Below are positions 51,506 to 64,000 of a stretch of DNA of 64,000 nucleotides, piece by piece; positions within the stretch are counted from its first letter, which is position 1; every line of letters begins with the position of its first letter. Where the stretch lies: positions 62,001 to 126,000 of the forward strand of contig NBAY01000026.1 of the NCBI GenBank assembly GCA_002794775.1, read 5' to 3'. The notes beneath the pieces are model-generated. The model searched no databases, was not told the DNA's origin, and worked only from the letters and a program-made list of their open reading frames with translations. The DNA is from Porodaedalea pini (lineage: Eukaryota > Basidiomycota > Agaricomycetes > Hymenochaetales > Hymenochaetaceae). The position numbers and the translations under genes were made by a program.

Positions 51506-54500
51506 AAGAAAAGTACAAAGGAGAATGTATTACGAAGGTATACGCGTGGACGTTAGGTCATCGATGGCAGAGGGCTCGCCCAAGCAGGCCAGTGTACGGC
51601 CAGCTTGGACGGTCGAAGACCGCTTGAGATTCGGCGTGTGGCTGGACGGCCTCCTCGACATCTTCTTTCTCTGTCTCTGTCTCTCTCAAAGGCGTTGTGT
51701 CTAAGTATTTCCCGCTGGGAGTGCAGAAAACGAGGGGATTTGGAGGGAACTGAGTGAACGAGAGAGCGCGCGCGCTCGCCGCCTGAAGTATGCGTTTGCA
51801 CGTGACCGCGAAGGAGAACCAAACCGGAGGCTTATCCTAAGTCAAAGGACTACAATCGATTACCATTAGTTGTGGTTGAAATGTTCTTTTCTTGGCTTAC
51901 CTCAATGCTTGACTTGGAGATGTCGTAATTCCACCTATCTTTTCGCGCTTGCGCTCTCACTTGCTCCCGGGATGCTCAACACGTCCCGACAAAGTATGCG
52001 CATCTAAATTGTACCGAAGTTCTCGAATGTATGGGTCGCCTTTGCTTCAACTGCCCCTGTAAATATAGAGATATTTTATTTTATTTTATTCCATTTTTTC
52101 TCGTCTGTTCTTCCTTTACAAGGAGTTGTGGCACGGACCTACGAGAAGCATTTGTGGGCCACATCTTCTGGACGTAATCCCGCACTCGGGAAAATTTGGT
52201 TCTTCACAACGCCGAATACTGCCATATGAAGTAAGTCAACAATACACGCAAATAGAAATCATGGACACTCAATCCGAAATCCGAAAGCCCAAGTGCTTGG
52301 TCGCAAAGTTGTGCTTACATACTTCCTTGGAGTGACCAATTACTGCAGATAACTCAAACATCGCTGTTACCATCCCCCAATTTACGTCGGGAGAAATTAT
52401 GACGTCCGCGTCAAGGTGCCAGTGAAAGGACGCAAGAGATCGCTTGAGACTGATTGGCCCCAGCTTTTGCAAGACAAAGTCTATGTTTTCTTAGAATACA
52501 TTCCCTTCTCACCTGTCGTCCTCAAGTGAACGACATTCGAGCCTTTCGTACGCATCAGAAGATAGCCAAATATACTTTTCTGACATTCAAATCTTGGCTG
52601 TCCTCTCGATTATATCCTCATTGCATGATTACTCATAGGGAGTTGGTGCGGGTCGTAGATCGAAGGCGGTTAGACATCGGATTCCGCTACGGATATGGCT
52701 CCATTCCGCACTGTATATGCGTGCGTTGGCCTGCGCGCTTCTCGAACGTGCCCCAAAGAGTTCTTCAATTCCTAGCGTCTCTTCAGTGTTGCATGTCGAA
52801 CTCCTGTCGAAAGTATTTTTCGTCCGCTCACGCGCTAACCAGCAGTAATCAGGTTTCAAGCGATGCACAACTCACCGACACCTTTCATTCAGTTCATGAT
52901 CCTGGATTTCCAGCAACAGGTTCACTCCCTTCAATATCGGTCCAGCACGCAACGGCGAATCCGGGAGAAAGTCTTGAGTCTTTGTCACTTAGCTTATACA
53001 ACGGCTTCTTGCTTGAGTCGTGGTCAATACAGCGTGAAACTCGACATGCTTTTCACGGCACGAGCCGGAGAGTCGAAGCAAAAGCAGTCCAAGGTTCTCC
53101 ATAAATGTGGAGGTAGTTTGATGAAACAGAGATAGCAAAAAAGATCAGACCGACACCGTTTTTCAACAGATCCCTTGGAGTTTCATAAGAAAACCTCGAA
53201 AATCTTGTTCAACTTTGTTCGAGACAGCATTCGGACTTGAAAAGAGGTTTCTTACAATATGCCGTAGCTCCTTGTTCTCTCTACATCCTAACCGACCGTC
53301 TGATTCACCGTCATTCGGGGAAATTTCCACGTCATGCATCGACCTCTTGCGATCTCTCACCGCCGCCATCCCACTCTGCCCACCCGTCATCCCCTTTCGC
53401 TAGACTCAACTCGTCTATCAGAGTCTTTATGCACGACTTGGGTTCCTCTTGGACGCACACGCCGGTGAATCCGATGTAGCTAGTCCTGCGATCCGTGGGT
53501 CCATTCGCACCAACGCGTTTGATCGTTTCGAGCACGAACTTCAGAATAAATCGCGAATACCAATGAAAGACAGAGGCTAATATAGAGACTAAAGCGGAGA
53601 GAGATGTAGTATGAATCAAGTTTAGCCGGCACCGCTTGCTGGCAACGCCGTTCCAGCGACGCGTGACGATCCCAGGCCAGAGTAACGCCGCGAGTCGGCG
53701 GCGAAGCCTGTTCACTAGACTCAGCACATTTCTCCCCTCAAAGCTAATGATGGCTATCATTGACACAACTTAAAAGTTGACTTTTTGATCAGGATACACA
53801 ACGCACCAACTGCATATTGCTCTTCCGCACTTGTCAATCTGTATGGCGATATGACATATCCTGCTCTTCCCCATAGCTTCATTGAGTCGCAAATGGTGAC
53901 CGCATTTTTCTTCAGAATAATTTTCTCTCCGTGACTGACATAGGACTGAATTTAGTTCTTTCGAAAGAGAGACGTTTCAATGGCAATGCTTTCCAAAGGA
54001 GCAAAGACGGGTCGTTCGGCGAAGACGGGCTCGGATTTTCCAGTCATTTGAGATGTCGCGCCAATTGGACTGCCTACATCATATTGTCGAGTCGCGGTAT
54101 CCTCTTCAGGCTGACGGGTAGGAATATCAGTTTACTCTTGTATCGGCGAAGTCGGAGTGGCAGCTGGAAGACGTGAGCACTTCATCGCTCTGAAACTTAT
54201 CCTTCCCATCAATATTAATGTGTCCCAAGTAAGCAGTCTGGTGTACATCAGTCCCTTCACTTCCTTTTGCCTTCCAATTCGTCCATGATGCTCATTAAAT
54301 ATGCCAATGCAGGTTTGAAGATCGAGATACGATCCAGTTGATTCCACTGTCTCGCCAGAGTCAATTGACCTCACGCTGATGATTCGCTCCCAAATATGAA
54401 AGCTGAGAAATCCATTGTAGCAGCAAGGCTGCCCGTGTTCCAGATCAAGTTCTCCGCCAGCGATTTAGGCGCCTCTCTTCTGGTGATCAAGATATCTATG

Positions 54501-56625
54501 CAGAGGCCACAGTAGATGTTGTCCCACGAGCATATATTCTCTGTATAGGTGTTTGATGGTTCAGAAGGGACCGTGAGTTTCGCCAAGGAAGACCGAAAAC
54601 TACTATGAGATGGTGGCTGCCAGAGTAATATACTATAGGAGACGTCGTATTCTTGTTCGGAAGTCCATGGTTTCCCTTTTGTAATCACTTAAAACGTAGG
54701 AGCCAGAAGATATCGCGGGTAGTCTTTTCACACCCAATCATTTATTTCTGCCCAAGTGAACGCAATTGGAGAGGCAAGTTACTGTTTGATCATGATCAAT
54801 TTCATTTGCTGTATTGCATAGAAACCATCTAGAACATGAGAGTCTACAGCAAATCATCAAGTCCTGTGGTGAACTACTAAGTCCAAGGCTTAGATGAGCG
54901 TGTTTTGCAGGAGATCTCTCCAGTAAATAGACATCCCAGGCCACATAGTGGTGGAGGTGTGAAAGCAGATGGATGAGCATTGTGGCGAGCGGCGGAGGCT
55001 TGAGTTAGAAGTTCACATGTTCATGACTCAAGTTTCACGACGACTCACAGTTTTACGAAATATACAAGTCCTCCAGTACACCGACATACATGTGCCCCAG
55101 AGCACGCTGTACTGAGTGGCAGTGACCTGTAACAAGCATCGCGCGCGAAGAAGTTATGCCCAGGTCTCTCCTTGCGGCCAACGGTTCCAGGGCACGATGC
55201 ACGATCGATGCCAGCGATTCTAACGGGTCTCAACCCTCTCTCGAATTGAAAACGCCAGCTACGGAGAAAATCATATTGCCGCATATGCACAGATACACTG
55301 CGATTGTCAGACCTCCGCAGTCACACGTTTCTTCTTCAATGGGAGTGGGGGGGGGGGGACCGAGGGTTGGCGAGGCCAAGCTGCTGTTCTGGTGATTCAA
55401 ACACAGCAGACGTTCAACGACGATAAGAAGTTGAAAAAACGCACTCCTGTCTGAACTTTCAGTGCCTTTCCTGCTTGACGTCGGGTTGTTTTCATCAACT
55501 GCAAATCTGCGTAGATTCGGCTGTGTGGTGATCCCGCCACTTGGAGTCCGTAGATACTACAGTAGGTTCTAGACTCGGAGATGATATTTGCGAGGCTACC
55601 TCTCAAGTAGGAGACATGTTTAGGATGTCCCTTCAAGCGAGAGGAGCGAGAGGATGAATTTGTCGTCAGCGAAAGAAATTTTCGGGACGTGGGGGCGGGA
55701 AGAAGTCGTATGACAGCCGTCCATGTCAATGAGACAACCAGACAGGAGACAGAGAGAGAAAGTAGGAAATGCCAGAAGTAATCCCATAGAAAAACAGTAG
55801 GGTGATTGTATGCGATGATGGTCGATGTAAGAAAGAGAAAACGACAATGAATTTTGCAGCAAGGCCAATCGAGGCAACACCATGCCACTGGCTTTCTTAA
55901 TCAAAACAATTTAAATCCGAATAAGCTGATTTATACCTTCTGTGGATGTTTTCCCCGTCCATCTTCTAGCGGTTTCTCGTAGAATGTCTTTTTTTTTAGC
56001 CGCTGACAATGACAAGCACGAGCTTTTCTCGTCATATCGATCGTCCCGGTCAGGTGCGAACAAACAGATACAAGCACAACACTGGGGCCTCACAGTGGCT
56101 GTTTGAAGGAGGCCACCAACTATGCGGCCGAACGGTCTGGAAGGACTTAAAGTTTCAACCACCTGCTTCCAAATGTTTCGCATCCTTTCCTTTCTTTTAC
56201 TTGAACATAATTTGCGTGTATGTCGCATGAAGAGGACGAAACTCAAGGCTAGCCCAGACCAAGTTATTGACAGTAGTCGCACGGCGGAGGCAAAGACGGT
56301 AAGAGATTGATGGATGAAGCAGTCTGAACACATTCTCATATTTGAGTTCACGCTCAGTGCTCAACACCTCTTGCATTCAGGCGCACAACAATATTGATGC
56401 AATTGAGTCGGTAAAGTTGCAAATTGTATCTACATGCGAGGAATACCATCGCTTCGTTGTACATTTCTTTAGACTGCTAACTATCAACACAAACTTCGTT
56501 GATGACGTCGTCAAAAGGGCAGAACATGGAAAAGCCAACCACGTCGATGACATCCGTCTGATACTGTAAGGAGAAGGTCGTAAGACAAATGGTAACAGAG
56601 AACAGGAATCAGTGCGTACATCCGC
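51506..56625. other. Long stretch without a resolved gene
   Basis: Many short open frames occur. Some look protein-like, for example the minus strand around 54130-54690 (SLAENLIWNTGSLAATMDF; VESTGSYLDLQTCIGIFNE), but neighbouring pieces are in different frames and I could not join them. A 216-codon plus-strand frame at 52454-53104 shows no motif. The plus strand has an ATTTT repeat near 52072-52090 and a G12 run at 55347-55358. Parts may be decayed genes. Confidence 0.4.
55347..55358. repeat. G12 homopolymer
   Basis: Twelve consecutive G residues in non-coding sequence. The true length is uncertain, since such runs are error-prone in sequencing. Confidence 0.85.
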
Positions 56626-58464
56626 CTATTCACACCGACGCATCCGTTTCGTTCCTTTACTCGAACCCTCCACAAATTCTTCCTTCGAGCTTTCACAATC
56701 CTTCTTAATTTCCTTCGACTCCTTCATGATTTTCGCTATCCACTTTTTGTGCGTATCCGAATCTTCATGTCGCTTCCCATTGTGTTTCTGATTTCCACGA
56801 CTGTTCGTCCCCCCACACGGACAACACATAGAGTTGATTTTCAGCTCCGTATCCACTATGTGTCGATTCAACCCGCCGAATAATGCTGGTTCCTTGCCGC
56901 ACCATGGGCAACGCGCACGGAAATCTTCCTTTTTGGCATCCTCAGCACTTAGTCCTCTCTCCAGTGCCGCCTTTATCAACGCATCCCTCCTCGTGAAATA
57001 CCCAAGTTGATCGTAATGGAGCGCGAAATGTCCCCGCACAGAGCCTGCGTCTTTGACAAGCGGTTTCCCGCAAACTCCTTCCACTCCATCTTCATCTATC
57101 ACCTTGAACTTGCAAAGTCCTCGATCGCCAAGCATTTCGGATAAGAATGGAAACGAAGATTCGGCTTCAGGTGCAGGACACTTAATGGTCAGTTCCTTGC
57201 ACCGACGACGTGTCTCCCGTGTTTCAAATGGAACCGCAGCGTCCTTCGTAGTCTGAGTACGCGAGGCTGACGGTAGAGTAGCCTTCGTTGAGTTCTGATT
57301 GTTGGACGGCCTTTTGCGTTTCTTCGTTGACGATGAAGAGTTCGGATTCGGTACAAAGGGCAGACTTGGCAACCCGGAGTCCACCTGGACCGCGAAAGAC
57401 TGTCCAGAATTGCCAGCAGGCGCATCGACCGGGGAGTGGAGAGCGTCCCCATCGTCCGTTTCATGTGCGACGCTAGTAGGTGGTGTAGACGTGGCGTTTG
57501 GTAGCTTGGGAAACTGAGCATCCTTTGTGTCCTGTTCATTCATGATGACGGGATGGAATGGATTCCGCGACAGCGTCTGACCCGCCTCAGTGCCCTCACC
57601 GGGTCCATCGACGGGAGTCTGAGGAGCGGACGGCGAGTCTGCCGGCGTCGTAGCCAATGAGTAAGAGAGAGGCCTACGGGTGAGAGTAAGCGACAGTGTT
57701 TAGTGACGAGAATAAAATACTCACGGAAGATATGCCCCAGCCTGTTCATAACTTTCCAATGATGTCAAAGGCATACTCGGAGCTTCATCCGCCAACGGTC
57801 CCGCAAAGCCCATAAAGTCACTCGACTCCCTTCTATGGTGCGTGATGGGGTCCACGACCGTGTTTTGGAATATGTCAAATGGCTGTGGACCGCCCTCAAA
57901 CCACACAGGACTCGACTGCGACAACAGTCCGGCCATGGCTGTCGGTGACGGGGACCAAATCGGAATCGGGTTCGAGTCCAGGTGATATGAGCCCTGGACA
58001 TGGCCATTTTGGAGGTAAGGAGAGGGGAAATAGTTGTCTGGTGGTGTCGATGAGCTTGGGGTTGAAGCGTTGGAGTGGCTGTGAGTCAGAGAGTCAGTCG
58101 AGTGGTCAAAGGGAATGTCAAAGCCACACACTCTGTAGGCGGAACATCGACGATGTCGGGTTCAAAAATAGTGCAGATCTTGCTCAGCTCGGCGTCGGGA
58201 CCAGACTGAGGACAATTCATCGCCCCATCAGTTCCAAATGCCTCGCGGCAGAGCTCTTCGACTTGTGTAGAGCCACACATGTCTATTCCAGATGCAGGCC
58301 CCGAGTTGAACGAGTAAGGGCTGTGGCTGAAACAGAACTCGTAAGGAGGCTTTCAAAGGGGGGAGGGGAGGATCTCACTTGGAATGCAATCTATTGCCAA
58401 AGCTATTGCTTGCGTCGTTGAATGACGGGATGTGGAAATTATGTCGTCCGTTTCCTCCGTTCAT
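56626..58464 (-). CDS. Putative Cys/His-rich nuclear regulator
   Basis: Four exons join in phase from ATG 58464 (MNGGNGRHNFHIPSFNDASN) to the stop at 56626. The N-terminal half is Ser/Pro/Asn-rich and disordered. A basic patch (TKKRKRPSNN) precedes a Cys/His-rich C-terminal region: CKFKVIDEDGVEGVCGKPL with a following HFALHYDQLGYF, then RARCPWCGKEPALFGGLNRH with a His, then SMCCPCGGTNSRGNQKHNGK with more His. The spacing resembles consecutive degenerate C2H2 fingers, as in some basidiomycete transcription factors, but differs from the classic consensus. The protein ends in a Lys/Glu-rich tail. It is likely a DNA-binding nuclear protein; targets are unknown. All intron joins (for example donor GTGAGA at 58378 and a 52-base intron before DHSNAST) preserve the frame. 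It lies between two disordered nuclear proteins on the same strand. Confidence 0.7.
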
Positions 58465-61400
58465 CGTGCGATGGATGACACCGTCAATGCTGGCCACGAT
58501 AGAAGGCGGATGCTAGAAGAGAAGTGGCTTGTGGAGTGGGACGAATGGGTGGTTTGGATGGATGGGGATGGAAGTTGTAGAGGAAAGAGGAAACGGGGGG
58601 AATGGACGTTCAAGGCGCACTAAAATAGGAATTTCTGTGTATACTCGACCAAACAATTGGTTCCAAATAAACCAGTGTGTCTGTTACCCTACGCGTCTCG
58701 TCACGCGGCGATATGTTGCTTGGACTTTGCTTGGACTTCCAGCACGATTCGAACATTGCACCGCATGTCAGCGCATAGGCCTTGGGGGCACAGAACGACA
58801 CTGCAGGGCCATGGACAATATCTGCATTTGTGAGCCATCAATTTCAGTCAGTCTAAGCGTCTATTTTCTCCCACACAGCTTCACTCACCGACAACGGAAG
58901 CCGGACACGCGTCTCTTCATTCTTTGCTTTTCGAGTCTCATGGCTGGCCATCTAGCAAAATTCTATATCAGCAGAACGTCCGCAATTCGTGTTCGAAGTG
59001 ATGCGCTGGGACAGAAAACGTTATGGATCTGTGAGTTCACTCCTGCGTAGACCAGCTAGCAATTACTCACCACTGCATTACAGAATCTCACGTATAGGTC
59101 GTATACCAATCTGTGCTGCAAGATTGAATGATCGATGAAAGCTTAGACGGTCATCAGAAGGTCAGCCATGCAATCGAGAGGTACCAGCAGTCAACAACGT
59201 GCTCGGCGTGTTCTTTTCAAGTACTCTCCAGTGGGTGTCGTGGACTGCTTTCAATGAACATGACTTGAAATATTGTGCGTCCCCGGAGACTTCGATACAT
59301 GTGGAGAATACACTTGACTTTCTTACGAGAAACGGCAATCCAGTAAGCCATCCGAGTCCAGAAGCTCAGTGCTTTGGATATCTCACTTATCCGACAACGC
59401 TTAGATGTCGCTTCTCGCGTGGCTGAGCTAGGAGGGTGCGCCTCAGAGTCAGCCTCCTTGTTATTTTCAGAAATAGTGGAATTGAGGTGAGTAATATTTC
59501 GCGAATAGAACTGAAATTGTCATAACTCACTTGCCACCATGCGCTCATGAAAGCCAATTATTTCTAGACCTGTGCTCCGCGCTTCATTTTGAAGACGTTT
59601 GGCTTTGAAGGATTTTCGGTTTTTGCATTTTCGGAGAGCGAGCTTATACTACAAGCATGAACCATGTCCTTTCATTCGGAGTGTTACCGCTTGTCCGGCG
59701 AGCATTAAAAGGTTTCGAGATGAAGCAAAATGGTTCCATGTTTTCTCATATGTATACAGCATGAGTCTCGTCAACCTGATTCCAACTTTGCATTAAGCAA
59801 CATACTGTTGTGAGCAGCGGTCCCTTACGAAAAGTTATTCATCAACATACCATGCCTTTGTCCCCACCCTTCCTGCATCTCGTCTCACCGGAATTCAGCA
59901 TCCCACCCAAACTCGCCATGTCATTCATCGACTTTCATGACCTTTCTCCAGTCCAACATGCATATCATCGTCTCCCTCTCGGTCTGAGAAGTCCATTGAA
60001 ATCTCTTCATGAAGTTCGGAAGTCCTGTTGTATATCAACGTCGGCGCGTATTTCGGAATAGTTGTTCTTGTCTGTGGGTCCAGTTGCGACAAAAATGTCT
60101 ATCGTCTCTCGCTTTATAAAACCTCAAAAGGCATTGAACATCACTTTGGTGACTTGACGGCTGAAGGAAGCGCTTTCAGACAACCAACACTTGAGAGGCA
60201 AACAAGTGTAAGTGGCACTGCTGGCAACGTTCGAGAGCAAGCGGCGTGTGACGATATCCGGTGTAACGCGCGCTGAAGCTTCAAGTTGGCCACTCCCTTT
60301 ACAGCTACGCCGATGAACACAACCCACTGAACACAAAGCACTATCTTCAGGAGATGCAACATATGGCTTTCATGAAACAGTGAAAACGACCATTCGAGCT
60401 GTTTGCAGCAGTCTCTGCTCGGAAGCGGCGGCACTAAAGATTCGGGACGATTTCTGCGATTCGACCAGCTCGCGATGTATCACTACGCACAGTTGCTGGT
60501 TCGTGTCTTGAAGCTCTTCGGCTTGATCTAGCTTGATATATACCTGAAGTTTTCTATGTGTTCTTCTGGATGCGTGATACATTTTTCTGAAGCTTTCACT
60601 GAGCGTTGCAGACTTTTCCCACTCTAAACGGACGTCGTCTCAGGTTAAAACAAGTCATCTTGAGGCTGGTGTTATCATCTGTTGGCTCATGAGTGACACT
60701 AAAATCAACTATTGCGAAAGGCTTGTCGATTCAGGGTGTTTCTACAGCGTCTACTGCTGGGCTGCTGTATGTTGTTCGGAACCGGTCAGGAAAATAGTAC
60801 CCAGACGCCAGCGAAGTCTCAGGCAATAGAAAATCCTCGTCATATCAAAAGGCATCTGCCAACTGTCTCATTTACTTCTGTTCGTCCCTCTGCTATCACT
60901 CACTTCGATTGCTGTGGACCTACACTACAACTGATTTGACATTATATTGATGAGATGTGTCGCGCACATCTTGACCATGAGCGCGTTTCTACAGAGTCAC
61001 ATTGTGAGATATGGGAATAATAGTTGGCTTGCTGATGACAAGCGGTTCAGAGTCAAGGCCGCTATATAATTCTCGCATTTCGCCGTACCTTCTCCGAGAC
61101 CTCTATCGCCGTCACCGCCTCTTTCGCAATGCATCCTTGCTCTCTCTCGGGTTCCCTCGTCGCCCTCTGCTCATATGTCCCCTTCCGTTAGTCTTCAAGA
61201 GCGTAGAGATCCCTAAGGAGATTCCGTCGAGATATACATATCGGAGACGCTTTAAACTCCACCTCTTACCTTCTCGACGACACGGACTACCGTACGTCAG
61301 AAACGGCAATGGCCGTCGCCTCAATCTCTCTCGCCTATCTCAGTACTAAGATTGGCGCACAGGCTTTCACTGCGAGAGCTCCCACAACATGTACCTGTTT

Positions 61401-62042
61401 CCTTCTATTTTGTATCGGTCGTCGTGGTTGGAGTAGTTCTCAAACTTTCTATTCTTTTGACGTACAACCCAGTTGTCTGGAGAGCCGGCTGGTCGATCGG
61501 TGTCGTTCTACCCACTATCCGCCACTTTCTTAAATTCCTTTGTAATATAATAACCTAATTCACATAGATGCGTACTATAGCAGCTTAATGTTAGAGTTCA
61601 AGGTCCTGAATATCTTTTATTACCCTCCTTTCATTCGCTCTATCAGTCAAGTGTAGCATCCCGTGCAGAACAATATTAATGGCTTTGCAGTTGTTTTCGT
61701 TTCACAGAATTTGTGTTATAAATCTCCGGACTCAAACTACCCTATACAAACCTATAGTGCTACGGTACAAAATTCTTCAACGGCTAAACAACAAAGGTAG
61801 CAAGCGGAAAACGCTGTGACAAAGAGAAAGCTATTCGAGTGCAATAATAAAGGATAAGAATAAGAAAAGAGGAACCGGAACAGTGATGAGACGCAAGTGG
61901 AAAGGCTATCGGACAGTGCCAGTGAGTACACATATATTACAAGCCCTGAAGCGACTCGAATGAGTCTTTCTCCCGAGTCGATCTTTATTAGCACCGTCAA
62001 TGCCATTCGTATCAATCTCCTTGATCGTATTTTGCGTAGATG
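58465..62042. other. Long stretch without a resolved gene
   Basis: No recognised family. On the plus strand near 61200-61550 a frame encodes SYLLDDTDYRTSETAMAVAS and an overlapping frame encodes a hydrophobic segment (FYFVSVVVVGVVLKLSILLT), which could be exons of a small membrane protein, but I found no convincing start or joins. The remainder has only short frames. Confidence 0.4.
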
Positions 62043-63997
62043 CTACCACCTTGCTGACTTCATTAAACGCGTATCCTGTGTCTCAAATGAAGCTTTCCGC
62101 TTCCTTCTCACAGAGCCCGCTGACTCCGCCGAGTTGGTCATGACGAACTGAGCGTCTTGTTCGTAGCCCAGAGGGTACCCAACATTGCCAGGCATAAATT
62201 GTGCGCTAGCTGCATCTGGTCCTAGGGCTGGAAGGTATAGCAAGTCAGCGCCGACTGTCGTACCGGTCCTTCTCGGTGCCTGAAAGGCTTGAGAAGCACC
62301 ACTTGCTTGAGACCGATCCTTTTCTGAATACAGCGATATGTCTGGGTTGGTCGCAACGGAAGGACGTGACATCGTAGATGTGAATACATCTGAGCAGGCA
62401 TTGAAGACACGAGACGATTCAGCGTTCCCGCTAGCTTCAGCTCGCTCAAGTTCCATATTGTTAACACTGTTTAGAAAAGCATCATGATCACTAAGTAAGG
62501 TCAATCGATAGTTCACCTGAAGAAATGAACGAGCGTACGAGCTGCTAGAGATATTGCTCTGAGTAGAACACTCTGTTCCGGGGAGATAGGGCTCGTCAAT
62601 TGGAGAGGTTGTCGTCGAACCCTCCTTCAGATAGGACATCAATTCATCAAGCGTCATATCTTTAGTAAGATGAAGGGCTCCATCTGTCGCCTCCTGATCA
62701 TCAAACTCAGTCGAGTTTCCGGAGATGACACCTAAAACCGAGTGGGATGATTGGTCAAATCCTATTGCCTCGTGTGTACCTTGAAGCTCCGTCGGAGGGT
62801 TTGACTCAAGAGGTTCGGGTCCGAATAGTTTCTCCCTGAAGGTGGACTCTTATTTGAGGATGCGATTAAAAGAAACCAAATAATATGGACTTACCACACA
62901 TCGATATCTCCAAACGACTCGTGTTCTGCTTTCGCCTCGCTAGAATCTGTGGGCGGCGTCGGGCTAAGCTGGCTAGAAGTTGTGGTCTCACTCAAGGGAT
63001 TCCCACAGCTATAGTCGCTCTCGTGACTGTCAGGTTCCGCCCTGTATATATGTGCATAATGAGAGAAAGCGACTACAGAATATTAACACAAAGGACGCAC
63101 CATGTCTTGTCAACAGCCTCAACATGAAGTGATGGCTGGGAAAAAGAGAAGTGCAGCGCTTCCTCAAATGCAGGTGCTGCCTGTTCACCCGTCTGTCCGG
63201 CTAGATAGGTTGCAGGAGTCAACAATGACGATGTCGCAGATGTCGCTTGCTGCTGCCAGGCAGAAGGTGTGGCACGGGATTGCACGCCGTTGATTGACGT
63301 CTCAGGACTCCAGGAGAAGCTATGAGCCAGGAGAGAAGGCCGGACCGGCTTGTAGAGCTGCCTATTAGGGTTAGGCGAACATGCAGGTGAGATTGGCACA
63401 TCTGTTGCCCGTGGGCTCCGATGGCCCTTGATGACACTCGCGACGTTCTGCTTTCCCTCTGCGTGCACCGCCTCATAAGCCGGAGATGCCGCACTGCAGA
63501 AGCGTGAAGCGCATTAGGATATAGAGACTAAAGAAACACGACGAGAAAAGTACAAACATTTCATCTCCAGTGGCGACGGGAAGGGTGATTCGTGACGCTG
63601 CATGCGCACTGTTCACATTCGTCAAGCGTACGTTCGCGTTGGCCGCGGTGGTCAATCTACCCACAGGAGTCAGTACGATAGATAAGGAGTGCAAGAATAA
63701 GAATCGAACCTCCTAATAGAATGGCTTGGAGCGGCGTCTACTACATGTAATGTCTCCATCTTTACTGTAGCAAAGGGGGCGGGCATCCGGAAGTTCTTAT
63801 AAATTTCCGTGCACCGATCAGTAAACTTTATTTTCGACCCATTAGAACTCGTGGAAACGGCAGTGCTGTAAAGTAAGGAGGCAAGTTTATGTCTGGTGTG
63901 AAAGAGAATGTGGCCAGCAAACCAACCTTTTGACCTTTATCTCTGACGCTTGCGCCTCGTTCTCCTTTTCCTTTTCCTTCCCCTGACCTGAGCACAT
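62043..63997 (-). CDS. Serine-rich, disordered putative nuclear protein (paralogue pair, member 2)
   Basis: The gene reaches the right edge: the first visible exon starts at an ATG (63995-63997, MCSGQGKEKEKENEAQASEI) and may continue beyond the window. Further exons encode IKFTDRCTEIYKNF, RLTTAANANVRLTNVNSAHA, a large Ser/Pro exon (QLYKPVRPSLLAHSFSWSPE), CGNPLSETTTSSQLSPTPPT, then after an intron splitting the Trp codon of IDVW, EKLFGPEPLESNPPTELQG. The last exon carries MTLDELMSYLKEG and ends in a basic tail (SVRRKRKASFETQDTRLMKS). Joins use GTTGGT, GTTCGA, GTTTGT, GTGCGT and GTAAGT donors, all in phase. Its first intron and split-Trp intron match member 1 at 49311-51397, even in bases near the first donor. 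Function is unknown; nuclear localisation is inferred from the tail. Confidence 0.6.
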
Positions 63998-64000
63998 ATC

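Noticed and set aside
52454..53104. 216-codon plus-strand frame
   Set aside because: No recognisable domain and the opposite strand is also open in places; not enough to call a gene.
57960..57985. Sequence resembling a tRNA T-loop (GGTTCGAGTCC)
   Set aside because: It is inside a coding exon of the Cys/His-rich protein and no acceptor stem or anticodon arm can be formed around it.

Overview
The window looks like nuclear DNA of a basidiomycete fungus, most likely an agaricomycete. The recognisable genes carry many short introns (mostly about 50-75 bases, GTNNGN...YAG), and the gene set fits: an F-box protein, a multi-exon P450, a CE4 polysaccharide deacetylase, TKL-type protein kinases in several copies, and serine-rich putative regulators. 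Genes are separated by long stretches that look empty. I saw no rRNA, tRNA, CRISPR array or intact transposon. Where exon joins are stated, I worked them out by hand from splice consensus, reading frame and family motifs.

Left part (1-28 kb): an intracellular GH13 alpha-glucosidase (3386-5828, +); a P450 (7034-9603, +); a PEBP-family protein (9774-10629, -); an F-box protein (11616-13343, +); an NAD-dependent epimerase-like protein (16659-18102, -); a WW/FF-domain protein of the TCERG1/CA150 type (18857-21543, -); an HpcH/HpaI aldolase (22004-23209, -, one base apparently missing); a putative secretory or membrane protein (23874-25050, -); and a 373-residue protein of unknown role (27111-28232, +).

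Middle part (28-39 kb): a cluster of related TKL-like kinases in two orientations around a CE4 deacetylase (32172-33529, -). The plus-strand copy (29352-31423) runs into a DM9/DUF3421-like C-terminus. The minus-strand copy (36302-38803) holds two kinase domains in one reading frame: a catalytically degenerate domain followed by one with intact motifs, the same order as in animal JAKs. Both loci carry in-frame stops, and the four inside the kinase domains all sit where paralogues have tryptophan. A truncated N-lobe relic lies at about 28.8 kb.

Right part (39-64 kb): a C2H2-like zinc-finger protein (41020-43192, +); a mitochondrial-type hotdog thioesterase (43612-44747, -) divergent from an ARB1/ABCF2 ribosome-biogenesis ATPase (45024-47438, +, again one base apparently missing in a C run); and three serine-rich putative nuclear proteins on the minus strand (49311-51397, 56626-58464, 62043-63997). 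The first and third of these look like distant paralogues; the second has Cys/His clusters.

The clearest novelty candidates are the pseudokinase-kinase tandem protein, the kinase-DM9 fusion with its tryptophan-to-stop pattern, and the paired disordered nuclear proteins. Three single-base frame breaks lie in homopolymers, one of them in a gene expected to be essential, so some breaks may be assembly errors.
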